64,000 bases of DNA. Source: Chlorella sorokiniana. Taxonomy: Eukaryota; Chlorophyta; Trebouxiophyceae; Chlorellales; Chlorellaceae. Shown here one piece after another: positions 34,270 through 45,659 of the stretch (position 1 is its first letter; every line of letters begins with the position of its first letter). The stretch is taken from contig CP084616.1 in assembly GCA_025917655.1 (NCBI GenBank), positions 806,001-870,000 of the forward strand, read 5' to 3'. The translations under genes and the position numbers were made by a program. The notes beneath the pieces were generated by a model. The model searched no databases, had not been told where the DNA came from, and saw nothing but the letters and a program-made list of their open reading frames with translations.

Positions 34270-37200
34270 GTGTGGGCCTGCAAGCCCATGCAGGGGCCCC
34301 TCGGGCCAGCATGGACGCTCGGCACCTCGCCAGCCGCCGCCCAAGGGCAGCTGGAGGTGAGGGTGCGCGGTGCTCCACCGCCGCAGCCGCCGTGGGGAGC
34401 GCTTGAAGGCGAGCGGGCAGAGCCGGAGCAGCCAGGCATGCGACAGGCCAGACGGCCAGCAGGCGAACGTCCAGGGGCTTTGGCGCGGGTGGACGAGGGA
34501 TCAAGCCCGGCAGGGCGGGTTGGATCGGCGGGTTTGCCGCCTGCTCCCAGCGCAGGCAGCGCCAGACAGCAAGCAGCCGGCGCCAGCAAGCCGCCCAGCT
34601 TGCTCGAGGTGAACGCGCAGCTGCGGGAGGCAGGCGCCGTCCTCCTGTGGGAAAAGGTGGGCTTGCGAGTTGCCGTGGGCAAGCTTGTTGGGTGCACATG
34701 CAGGGCGCAGCCAGAGGTGAAGCACCTCCTCCCTCTACCCACACGCAGCACCCCTGCCCGCATGCACACCCTCTCCCCCAGGTGCTCAGCGCAACGGACG
34801 TGAAGGGCGTGGGCAGGGCCCCGGGGACCGAGTTGTGGTGCCCAAGGTGCGTCCATGCACAGCACCCAACAAGGGCAGGGCTTGCAGGACGGCCCGAGTT
34901 GGCTGGCACTTCCCCCTCTCGCCCAACGCTGCACCAGTGTAGGCTCATCACACCGCGTTTCGCACCCGCCCCAACTTTCAAATCGCAGCCAGCGCGCGCG
35001 CCCCCCCCCCCGCCGCCCCTGCGCGTGCTGCAGCGCCACGCAGAGGCCCACATGCCGCCGCTGGAGGACCAGGTTGCGGAGCAGCTGGAGGTGCAGGACC
35101 TGAGGGGCGGGCGGCACGCCCTGCGCTTCACCTACTGGCTCAACAGCTCCAGCAGCGGCAGGTGGGACGCCTTCAGGGGCTTTGCGGGCTGGGCGGGCAC
35201 AGCTGGCCCAAGCCCAGCCGGACTGAGCGGGGGCCTGCTGCAGCACGGCAGGCGTTGCTTAGGGGCCACTGCCCGTCAGGTCTACCAGTTCCAAACTCGA
35301 GAAGTACGCACACACTCGCCCCCTGGCAGGATGTACATTTTGGAGGGCACCTCAGAGCTGCTCAAAAGCTATTGCATGCGTCCCGGGATGTGCTCGTGGT
35401 GGCGCGTGCCACGGGCGGCGGATTGCTCATGGCAGGGCGGCAAGGGGGCCAGGTGCGGTTGACCAGGGACGAACCTGCGTAAGTGGGATGGGCGTGTGCT
35501 TATGCATTCGGACAGAGGCAGCTTGTGGCAGCCACAGGCTACTGCATGCTGACAGCCGTGCGCATTTCGGTCCCCGAAAGCTTCAGGCCAAGCGCTCAGC
35601 GTCGACAGCGCAGCTTGAGCTGCCAGGACCCCGCAGCGTCAAGAGCGCAACGCCCAGGCCTACCCCCGGCGAGCGGCCTCCGCCCCACATCTGGCTCTGG
35701 CGGCGCCGCGGCGCCAGGGCCAAGTGCCGCAGCTGCCATCGGTGCAGCAGCAGCAGCTGGAGGCCTGCTACGGTTACTACGATGCGCACGCAAGGCCAAG
35801 CCGGCAGGACGGCATCTTCCGCTCCACGCCTGCTGCTCCTGCCAACACAGACCAGGTGGGGCTTCTTGCACCGCGAGCGGATTAGGCGTTGCGAGATTAG
35901 GCGTAGGGAGGGGGCTGTGCAGGCGCTGCGGCGCTGCCACACAGTTAGCTGCTAGGGCAGGCCTCCCAGGGAAGCCGGGCGAAGGCCGCGTGTGCGTGTG
36001 GTCAGCGCAGGTTTCAGTAGAGACGCAGTGCAGCTGCTGGGGAGCTGTTGTGAGCATAGAGGGGGAGGCGTTCCAGGTGCAGAGCCCCTGGTCTTGCCGC
36101 TCCTCTTGCCGGACTGCTGCATGTGTGACAGGGCCGCAGGGCTGCAGACTTGCTGAGCGTCGCCGAGAGACGCACCTCAGATTGTGTGCTTCGGTGCGTC
36201 ATGCAGGCTTTCTTCCCCAGCGAGGAAGCGGCGAGCGCCAATCTGGCGGCCGCGCAGCAGCAAGTGCGGCTTGTGGCGGTCCCCCAACAGGCCCGGCCGA
36301 CAACGCGGCAGGCTGCCAACCGTCGGGCCAGAGGGCCCCCAGCTGCTCCTGCCGCGGGCCAGAGGGCCCCTCCGCGCTTGCACCTGCCGCACTCGCACCA
36401 TGTGCATGCAGAGCAGCTGCGGCCCACCGTGCAGCTGCAGCAGCTGCAAGGCAGCCAGGGGCAGCCCACCCGTCAGCCACCGACCCTTGCGGCAACAGCC
36501 CAGCATTCCCAGCGGCCCGTGCTGCTTCCCCACTTGCTGCACAGCCGGCTGCAGGCGCAGTCTCAAACCAGCATGCGGCAGCAGCTGCAGGAGCAGCCCC
36601 AACAGCAGCCTCACACGAACAACAAGCCCATTCGTGCGCAGGTGCAAGGAACGGCGGCCAGCACCGAAGCAGTGCACCAGCTGTGGTTGAGTCAGGCGCA
36701 GCTCCAGCCGGCTCCCATGCAGCCAGCTGACGCACTGTCAGCGCTTGAATCACGCCTTGGCTCAACCGATCCGGTGCCGTCACACACAGACGCAGCACAA
36801 GCTGCGGCAAGCCTGCACCCGCCATCTGTCGCCATGACCGCAGCCACGGTTGCTGCAGCACAAACGGCTGCGGATCAACAGCCCATGATGCAGCAGCAGA
36901 TGGGGAGCATCTACAACAGTCGCAACCTCGTCATGCAGCCTCCTGTACTGCACCTGCAGGCGACGCAGGCGGGCACCTCTGCCGGGATTCGGCATATCGC
37001 CAGCCTGCAGCCATCCCTGCGCAGCCATCTGCTGCCGAGGGCTCTGCCCTGGCAGCTGCTGTGGCCGCCCAGCAGGCAGCCATGGAGGTTTCGCAGATGG
37101 TGGCATCCAGCCTGCTGCCCGAGGCCCCTGCTGCCGCTCCAGAGGCCGCTGCCCATGCAGCTGCTGCAGCTCAGGCCCCAGCGGCTGCACCCTCCCTGGT

Positions 37201-37887
37201 GGTAGCCCAGCCAGTGCCAGCCGCGGCAGAGCTGCGTGGCATGGCCCCAGGGCCCATAATGCAGCAGGCAATGGTTCTGAGTGGCACTGCGCAGATGCCG
37301 CCTGCAGAGCAACAGCCGCCCCTGACACTTGGGCTGGCTCATCCCCAGCCCATTTGCACGACGCAGCAGCAGGCAGCCCAGCTGGCCCTGTCCTCTGCTG
37401 CCCAAGCTCTGGCTGGACACGGCATGCTCGGTCAGCTCTCCAGTGCCTCCCTGGCTGCAGCCGGAGCAGCGACAGCTGCAGCAAGCCTGGCGGTCAACAT
37501 CGAAGCCCCCAATGTGCCAACAGCGAACGGCCTCGAGGCAGGGGCAGCAGGTGCCCATGGACAGCAGTGGCCTGCCATGCAGTCGGCTCACGGGCCATCG
37601 AGCGCGGCAGGCCCTGCTGCCCCATCTGCGCTGCCAGCGGCGCGGCCTCTGGTCTGGCCGCTGTCCCGACAGCAAAGCCTGCAGGACCCTTCAGAGGGGC
37701 AGTGGGCAGCCACGCTGCAGCCTGTGCAGGCAGTGCACATTCCAGGGGCGCCGGAGCCAGCATACACGCTTCCTGGCGAGCACTCGGGGCGCTGCCGAGC
37801 GCCGCAACCGTCCAGCAGCTGCCGCTGCTCCTCCCAGCTCAGGTGCAGCCGCCCCAGCAGCTGCAGCCTCTGGATGCCCTGCACTAA
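34270..37887 (+). CDS. B3-domain transcription factor with a long Gln/Ala-rich C-terminus
   Basis: Plant-specific DNA-binding B3 domain, closest in pattern to the ABI3/VAL type. The first exon ends in LLWEK|; the next reads VLSATDVKGVG then, after a one-base repair, GDRVVVPK; then RHAEAHMPPLEDQ, LEVQDLRGGRHALRFTYWLN, RMYILEGTSELLKSYCMRPG and DVLVVARATGGGLLMAG (35.45 kb). Compare the family pattern EKxLsxSD, lPKxxAE, FxyWxNxSrmYvLeG and GDxvxf. C-terminal exons (35.7-37.9 kb) are low-complexity Gln, Ala, Pro and His (for example AAAQQQVRLVAVPQQARP) and look like an activation domain. The preferred last frame ends LQPLDALH at 37887. Indels near 34825, 35395, 35725 and 37060 are required. The start codon is tentative, since no upstream in-frame feature fixes it. 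Confidence 0.78.
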
Positions 37888-38177
37888 CCATGGTCCCCGC
37901 CAGCCTCCCTTTCGGCGCACAAGCCAGAAAGGGGTGATACCAGCTGTGAGTCCGATAGTACCGCCCCCACCAACTTTTCATTGCAGTTCTAGCGTCCAAG
38001 CTGCTGACAGTGCCTTTCATCACAATGTGTATCCCTTGTCAGCGACTTGACAAAGCAGCACCTCTGTACTGCCCCTGGAGACTGTGTTACTACCTGTTCC
38101 TGTCTGTTTGTCAAGCATGTGACGTCATCACACTGAGTGAAGTTCCCAGGCCACACGCGGAGGAGTCATGCATCTGA

Positions 38178-41100
38178 CTACCGTGTGTCGGGGCTGGATG
38201 TGACGGCACTTGCTGCCCTGCCCCGCACCCTCGGGTTGGTCAGCTTGTGCGCCCGGTGCTTCAGGTACTGCCTGCATACTCCAAGGCAAGTGACCAGGAA
38301 GGAGGGATCGCTTGAGGCTGCTTTCAGCACCGCGCGGCAGTAGTGAAGGGCAAGCGGCAAGCTGCAAGAGGCACAGCGGCCGTCCCACCTGTCCACCACG
38401 CCATCCTCCTCCCCCTCGCCCTCGCTGCTGCTCAGCACAAAGGGGTTGGCGCCCTCGCCGTCGCTGCCAGGCTCCTCCACATACCCCGCGATGCGCTTCA
38501 GCGCCGCCTGAGCCGCTGCCCGGTTGGTGGCGCGGCTTGCGGTGCCAGGGGCACCCGCCGGCTTGCGGCTGGCAGCCATCTTGCGCAGCGTCGCCGTGAG
38601 CGGCTGTACAACAGGTGCGCAAGGGAAAGGATACTCACCATGAAACGGCGGCAGGGAATTCCTGAGGCATCGGCAGGGCTGCGCGCAAGCTGGCGCCCAG
38701 CTGCAGGAGAGGCCAGCGCACCTTGTCAGATGCGACGAGGTTGACCCATGCCGGCCCTGCCCAGGTGCGGCGCTGGAAGCCCTTCCGGAGCGCCCCTCCC
38801 CCTGGCTCGCCGCCTCTGCTTCGTAGGAGTCGCTTCCCTCGCTGCCCTCCCCGTTAGCTTCCTGCTCGATGGCGGGCGCCTCGGAAAGGGGTGTGGCCGT
38901 GCCATCGGCCCACTGCAGCCGCTTGCTGGGCGCGGGTGCAGCCACGGCCTGCCCAGCTGCCTCCTCGGGCGGTGCCTGCACCGCTTCCGGCTCCGCTGCG
39001 GGCGCTGCTGCTGGCAGGGCATCCCCAAGGTCCTCCGCTGCCACGCTGGCCTCGCTGCTGCGGTCGCTGTGGCCGGTCAGCGACCGCTGCTGGCGGGCAG
39101 CCGCGGCGGCTGCCGCCGCAGCATCCGCTTCCTGAGCCGCCCGCTCCGCCTCCTCCGTCTCAGCCATCAGGCGCATGAGGCGATCCAGCTGGCGGGCCAC
39201 TTCCGAGGCCGTGGAGGGCAGCTCTGAGAAGCAGTTGTGGGCTGGCCCCCACACTCCTTCACCTCTTCCGCCGGGCCAGCCCCCAGCAGCGGCGGCGGCG
39301 CAGGCAGAATCGCAATGCTGCCCCGCCGCTCCACCAGGCCAGCCGCGCTGACCCGCATGGCCGTCTGGTTGGTGGTGCGGCGGTGCGCGCCCGTCACGCG
39401 GCGGCTGCACACCGACAGGCGGCGGTCGTCGGCGAGCGACGTGACGCGGCGCCCGGGGTGCATGGAAGTGATGCGGCGCGCGCCGCTGTCGCCCTGCTCC
39501 ATCGCCAGCCTCAGCTTCTGCGCCAGCAGCTGCAGACCCTGCAGACGCGTGCAGGCGCCGCGGGCGCATTTCGAGACGCCTTGTGTGCAGCTGTTGCTCC
39601 ACACGGACAGAAGCAGAGTTGCAGTGCAGAGGGAGGGGTGCTTGGCAGCGCCCGCTGCCCGCCAGCACACACACTTTTCGAGACCCACCTGGTCAGCCGC
39701 CACGCAGACTTGGCTCAGCTTGGAGAAGCTCTGCTTGGCCGCCCTCCTGCGCCGGCGGGCGTCGGCAATCCTGCGCCGCCGATCCGCCAGCGCCGCCTCC
39801 ACGTCCACCTCAACGTCAGCGCCGCTGGGCGTGAGCGGCAGCGCGCGGCGGCCTCGGCGGCGGCCGGTCCAGCCGCCAGCGTTGCCCCGCCCCCAGCAGC
39901 AGCAAGGGCTGGTGCTGCACCAGTGGCAGGAGTGTCTTGCAACGCTGGAGCTTCAGGCTCAGAGCCCTCGTTAGCAGCCGGAATTTTAGATTCTGAACCC
40001 TCCATGGTAGCGGAAGGTGCAGGTTGTGAGCCCTCCTGAGCGGCCGGAGGTGCAGGTTCTGAGCCCTCCTGGGCGGCCGGAGCTTCTGCTGCTGGGCCCT
40101 CATGGTCGCCCTGCTGATCGCCGACAGTGCTGCCCGAGCTGCCGCCTCCTTCGCCCCCGGCCTGGCTGCTGCTCCCAGCCTCAGCCCGGGTTTCCTCTGC
40201 TCGCAAGCTTGCGGCCTCCCCTCGGATGCCGCATCCACGGCCGAGTCCGAGGGGGAGCAGGCTGCTGGCTCTGCCCACCGACGGCAGACGGGCCGCCTTC
40301 TGCCGCGCGCCGCCGCTCCCCCGCGCCGTCTCCGTGTCAAACACCTCGGCGCGCTGGGCCAGCAGCGCCGCCAGCTCCTGCTTGGCGCGGGCCTCCTCGC
40401 CTCTGCCAGGCTCACCAGCTCCCGCATGGCGGCCTCCTTGGCCTTCAGGTCTGCGCAGGGCACGGGGTTGGGAGGCACGGGATGAGGTGAGCTCAACAGC
40501 GAAGCGCAGCTCATGTTCATGCCCATCAGCAGCCCTGCACTGATGCGTCCGCCGGTCCTTGTGTGTTGGAAGGGTGGATGGGGCGGGGCAGCAGGCCCAC
40601 CCCGCCAGTACTGGATGAGGTCGGCTGCGCCGCCGCCGCCGCACACGCCGTGCAGGCGTGCCCATGTCGCCTCCAGCACGTCCAGCTCGGGCACCACGGC
40701 CGACAGGCGCCGCGTAGCTGCCTCCTTGTCCGTCCTGCAGCGACAGCAAAGCAGCAGGTGGGGGGTTGCAAGAACCTTTGTGAGGACGAGTGCCGGCCAG
40801 AGGGCATGGAGGCGACATGGCACGGCCAAAGCTCTGAGCCATGGGGATGAGGGTGGCTGTTCGCTCACTTGGTCTTCTCGGCCCTCTCCTGCTCCACCCG
40901 CGCCTTCTCCGCAGCCAGCGCCGCCAGCTCGGCCCTGCGCTTCTCGTCCTCCGCCCGCAGCCGCTCCAACTCCCGCACCTGCAGCCAGCACCCACGCCGC
41001 CTTCCAGTCACCAGCCAGCCAGCCAGTGAGGTTAATGCAAACGCGCAGCCTGGCCCTGCCTGCACGCCTCGCCCCCACAGAGGCTTCACCGCAAGGTTCC

Positions 41101-42522
41101 CACCTCCTTGCGCCGATCCTTCAGCTTCTTGCTCCAGTCCCCCGCACTTGGTCGTACATCATGACGGCCGCACCCAGGTCCCGCTCCGCATCCTCCTTGG
41201 CCGCCCGCTGCTCGTGCACCTGCCGCGTCAGCGCCGCGCAGTCGGCGGCGGCGCCCTCCTTCAGGGGCGCGCGTCGCGCATGCGCTGCCGAGCGGCGGCG
41301 TGGTCCCGCCTGCGGGCGGGCCAGCACCGTTGGCGCCCGGGCCTGCGAGCCTGTCGCTGTGCAGTGGCGCTTTTCCTGGTTTGACGCCACGTCGGAGCAA
41401 CAGCCCCCTGCCTGCCTGATGCTCCCCTCAAACCTGGGAGCGCTCTCGCTCAGTGACCTCATCCCTCCCCCCCCCCCAGACACCCACCCACCCACACACG
41501 TCTCGCCCCCCACGCACCCCGTCCGTGTCTCCAGCAGCTTGTACAGCTCATGCTTGGCCTCGGCCTCGCCGATGTCCTGCTCCACCCGCGCCACCTCGCA
41601 GCTCAGCCCCTCGGCCCGCGCCAGCAGCCCTCCATGGCCTGCGGCATCAGCTGCTCGCAGTCCCGCCGCGTCGTTTCCAGCTGCTCCAGCCTGCAAGGTT
41701 GGTTTCCAGGGAGGCATGCCAGGAACCCTGAGCCTCCACGGACCCAGCACCCAGCAGCAAGGAGTGTGAAGTGGGGCTGGCGGGCATGCCCAACTTTCTG
41801 CGGCGCCGGCCAGCCAGCCCAAGGCCCAGTAGCTACCCTGTGGCGCAAGTCCATGCTCGCAAGTTCCACATGAGGCTGGGGCCAGTTTGCCCCACCAGCC
41901 TGGGAAGGGTGAGCTCTGCACCCTGTCTGCACCCTGTGGGGAGCAGCAGGTGCAGCAGCAACACCCGCCCCGCCGCTCACGTGTCGGTCAGCTCGCGGTT
42001 GGCCCGCCGCAGCTCGTTCAGCTTGTCCATCTTGGCCTCCAGCTCTCGGCGCAGCAGGCGGATGTCCTCCTGCTGCAGCTCGCCCCCGACTTGCCGCTGT
42101 CGGCGCGCAGGCGCGCCAGGGAGGCGAGGAGGGCCGAGCGCTCCGCTTTCACCTTCTCCAGCTCGATGCGCTGCGGTGGAGGGGCCGTTGCATGTGCAGC
42201 CTTGTCACAAGGTTGCAAGCTGGTGAAGGTGTGAAATGGCAGCAGGCACCGTGCAGCGCGTCAGGGGCAGCCTCACCACTCGCTCCTCCTCAGTCAACTC
42301 ATCTTCAGTGAACTTGAGAGACAAACGCCCGGGGCTGGCTGTGCGCCTGCTTGGGGAACGCGGCCGCGGCTTGACCGGCGAGGACTGGCGGGTGGGGGCG
42401 GCGGCCATACCACCGCTGTCGCCATCGCTGGCTGCCAGCAGGCGCGCCAGTTCGGGCGCGGTGCGAAGCAGCTCGTCCCGCGTCTTGAGTTTGGGCAACT
42501 TGAGGACGCTCTTTTCGGCCAT
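38178..42522 (-). CDS. long coiled-coil protein, possibly axonemal (outer-dynein-arm docking type)
   Basis: Start at 42522 (MAEKSVLKLPKLKTRDELLR). Exons: 42522-42277, 42170-41981, then others. The body is nearly continuous coiled coil: RIELEKVKAERSALLASLAR, LRRELEAKMDKLNELRRANR (after a frame repair), CEVARVEQDIGEAEAKHELY, AALTRQVHEQRAAKEDAERD, MMYDQ|EWSKKLKDRRKEV, RELERLRAEDEKRRAELAAL, then TWARLHGVCGGGGAADLIQY and MRELVSLAEA. The succession coil, Y-x2-W-K-L-R-x2-EV, then a G-rich break followed by LIQYW and further coil recalls CCDC151/CCDC114 docking-complex proteins, but only in outline. The C-terminal third is acidic and repetitive (SEPAPPAAQEGSQPAP) and ends in a short helical region at 38178. 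A structural coiled-coil role is sure; an axonemal role is inferred. Confidence 0.6.
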
Positions 42523-43035
42523 TGTGGGCAGTAACCTGCAACACACTACACAAGCGGGCTGGGACCACAAGCCGCGCAGTGGCTGCTCCAGCAGGCACGC
42601 CTGGGGTCGTCGGCAGCTGTCCCTGGTGCAAGCCCGTCTATCGTCCGCAGGCATCGCCTACCTTTACAACATGAGGGCTGCGTCAATAATTCACCTCTGA
42701 GTCTGCTTGTTGCAGCCGCAGGCTGCGAAACAAAGGCTTTGACCGCCGACAAAGTGGCCAACAATTCACCTGCCTCTCAGCACTTTTCACGTAACAATAT
42801 TCATGAAGAGCGATGGTGGCCGTTGAACAAGGGCAGAATGAAGCAAGCAGTGTACTTTCTGCTGCTGAGCCGTACACACCCCTAGAAGACCTCCTATGAG
42901 TCCATCGCTCATGCCTATTGCCACATCACAGTCGGGGATTGCCTAGTTGCCAGGGGTGGCCCGATCGCGAGCACATCGTTCACGGTGTGCAGCCACCACT
43001 CCTCCTACAACAACGTAGCATAGCCTGGCGGCGCA
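42523..43035. promoter_or_regulatory. 513-bp divergent promoter region
   Basis: Lies between the coiled-coil gene (-) and the RS/RGG gene (+). The AT content is among the highest in the window (42640-42960). No exon or repeat is seen. Confidence 0.5.
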
Positions 43036-45659
43036 ATGTCCGACGACGGGCGCCGTAGTTCGCCAATGAGGTGCGCATGCGACAGCCTTGGGGCCAGCCG
43101 CGGACGGCATCACCACCCTCGCATTCACGCCTTCCAACCCTTGCCCAGGGAGGAGAGGAGCAGGAGCCCAAGCCCCCGGGGGCGGAGCCGCAGCCGCAGC
43201 CCCAGCCGCGACCCCACCAGGAGCAGGACGCACTCCAAGAGCCGCAGCCGTGCGTGCCCCGCCGCCACGCTGCCGCCGCCGCGTTGACACCAGCCCACAG
43301 CCAGCCCCACGCACAGCGCCGCACCTGCTGCCGCCGCCACACTGCTCTGCTCGCGTGCGCACGGCCCAAAAGCCAGCACGGCCGCGCGGCGTGCGGCGCC
43401 TGCCTGCCCCGGCTTGCCGCGCGAGCCCGCACCAGCACCTGCCTTGTGCGAGCTGCCGGCCTGCACGCGTGCCTGTGCCACCCAGGTCTGGCCCGCGGAG
43501 GGGCACGCGCAGCTCGCCGACATGGCCTGCAATCCCACGGTTGCCGCTGCCGCAGCTCCCGCCCGTTGCGCTGTCTTTGCTGCCTGTTGTTGCGCCTGGT
43601 CGCCGCGCTAGCCGCAACCTCCTCATCCTTGCTGCGCTGTTGCTGCGTTTGCTGTGCAGGCTCTCGAGGCAGCCGGTCCCTCGCCGCGAAACACGCTCGC
43701 CTCGCCGCGACACACGCTCCCCTCGGCGGTCTCGCAGCCGCTCCGCGGGCGGCCGCGGGGCGACTGGCGGGTGAGAGGGAGGCTGATGCAGCGCCCCCTC
43801 CAACCTCGCCATGCATGCCTTGCTCAATCCCCACTTGCACATTCCATACTTTTTCAAATGCTGTGTTGCCATGTTTGCTGTCTGGATGCAATGGCTTGTG
43901 CCTTCCCAGAGCCGCCGCCGCGCCAACCCTACTCTACCATCGCTGCCGCAATCCACTCACCCCTGCCGCTTTCCTCCCCGCCGCCGTGCCGCACAGGCCA
44001 AGCTGGACCGCCTCTTCGACAAGGGCTACCTGCGTCGCAGCGAGATAGACACCGTGCTGCTCGATGACATTGAGAGTGAGCTGGGTGCAGCCTGCTGGTG
44101 GCGCGCCGCTGCTGCGCAGGCCAGCTGCACGCGGCGCGGCAGCTGGCGGCACCAGCGGGCGGCAGCGCCGGCAGGGCAGCTCCCTTCCTGGTGCATGCCG
44201 GGGCCGCTCAGGGGCAGCATGCTGCGCCTTGCGTGCAGAGCTGGCTGACGAGGAGGCGGGCTGCGTTGTGGACCGCCTGACTGAGGCCAACCTGGAGTGA
44301 GCGGCGGCCGCTGCCGCCCGCCGTCGCCGCTGTTGCTTTGCAGCTGGCGCCGCTGGTTCTGCTGCGCCCGTGGCCCTCGACAGCCCCGCCTGCGGTGATC
44401 CTCCGCCCGCGCCCCCTCACACCGCCGCCCCCTCCCTGTTTTGCCTCGCCCCCACGCAGCCGCATCCGCAACCCCAACGGCTTCCTGGCGGGCATCATCA
44501 AGCGCGTGCGGCTGGACGGGCCCGACGCGCGGCGCGGGCAAGATCGACATGCTGCCGCGCGCGGTGCGCCACCGCCTGGAAGACATGATCGACGACGTGA
44601 GCGCCCGCTGCTGCCGCTCCTCGCTGGCGGCCTCCCTGCGCTCACCCCTGGGGTTGGAGCGCGCGTGCCGGCCAGGGCGCAGCGGCGCATGCGCCACGGC
44701 CGGCGCTGTCACACGGCTGACCGCTTGCGCCGATCCCCAGCCCAAACCGCTGCTCCCCGCCGCCCCGGCTTTGCTTGGACCCCCCCTCCCCCATCCACTC
44801 TCCTCTCCCCCTTGCTACCCCCTGCAGCGCAAGCTGACGCGCGAGGAGGTGGACCCGCGCATGGTGCGCGCGCTGGCCGACATGCCGTCGGCGCTGGCGG
44901 AGGAGGCGGTGGTGCGCTACTCTCGCTCCCTGGACGACCACGTGCGCAACCGACAGGGCTTCATGGTGCGGGGTGGTGGGGGTGGGTGTGCGGGCTTTTT
45001 GAGGGCAGGGGCGGGGGCGGGGTCGGGGCCACTGGGAGGCAGAGGGCAGCAGAAAGAGGGGAACAGCCGTGGTGAAGGGCATGGTGGGGCTGGGAGCAGG
45101 GGCTGGCGGCCGCTTGCGCCGGGACCGGCCAAGGCTGGAGCGGTTCGTGTGCCTCCTGGCGACTGCTGCAACGACCTGCTGCGTGCGCTGCTTGTTGGCC
45201 CCCTTCCGGAGAGCAGATGGGCATCATCAAAAGGTGCTGGAGGAGGAGCGCTTCGCCGCGGCGGCGGCGGCGGCGGCGGCGGCGGCTACGGCGGGCCCCG
45301 CGCGGCGGCGGCTATGGTGGTGGTGGCTACGGTGGTGGCGGCTATGGCGGCGGGGGCTATGGCGGCGGCAGTAGCTATGGCGGCGGCGGCTACGGCGGCG
45401 GCGGTTACGGCGGCGGCGGCTACGGTGGCGGCGGCGGCTACGGCAATGGCGGCTACGACAGGTGAGCAGCGAACGGGCAGCGCGGTGGCCATGCCAGGCT
45501 TCTCAGCTCACACCGCCTGCTGCCTGGGAGCCCAGGAGTGAGTGCCGTGCTTCACTGTGTGCATGGCAGACCGCTGTACTGCCCGCTGTGCTGCGCAGGG
45601 GCGGCTACCGCGACGACTACCGGGACCGCGGCTACGATCGCTACGACCGCCGCTACTGA
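43036..45659 (+). CDS. RS- and RGG-rich RNA-binding-type protein with paired GIIKRV helical motifs
   Basis: Probable nuclear mRNA-processing factor. Exons: 43036-43070, 43149-43249, 43659-43770, 43997-44075, 44240-44296, 44461-44596, 44828-44965, 45217-45461 and 45599-45659. The N-terminus is an RS domain (REERSRSPSPRGRSRSRSPS, then RRETRSPRRDTRSPRRSRSR). The middle is helical: KLDRLFDKGYLRRSEIDTVL, ELADEEAGCVVDRLTEANL, NPNGFLAGIIKRVRLDG, LTREEVDPRMVRALADMPSA, and a second copy of the motif across a splice junction, NRQGFM|MGIIKRVLEEERF. The C-terminus is a (GGGY)n run ending in DDYRDRGYDRYDRRY. No RRM is present. One-base indels lie in the GGCGCGGGCAAG region (about 44535), in AAAAGGTGC (about 45233) and at the exon 2/3 join. 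The product is convincing as a gene; its biochemical role is inferred from composition. Confidence 0.8.
45256..45448 (+). repeat. (GGC GGC GGC TAY)n glycine-tyrosine repeat
   Basis: Imperfect 12-15 bp units encoding GGGGY in the last large exon of the RS/RGG gene. The first part (45256-45285) is a near-pure GGC run, where the frame is hardest to trust. Confidence 0.85.

Noticed and set aside
33927-35246. 439-codon minus-strand open frame
   Set aside because: Opposes the B3 exons, shows no domain and has a GC-driven composition; the B3 domain on the plus strand is convincing.
45256-45460. Regular short repeats that could be mistaken for a CRISPR-like or satellite array
   Set aside because: Units are 12-15 bp with no spacers and encode the GGGGY tail of the RS/RGG protein.
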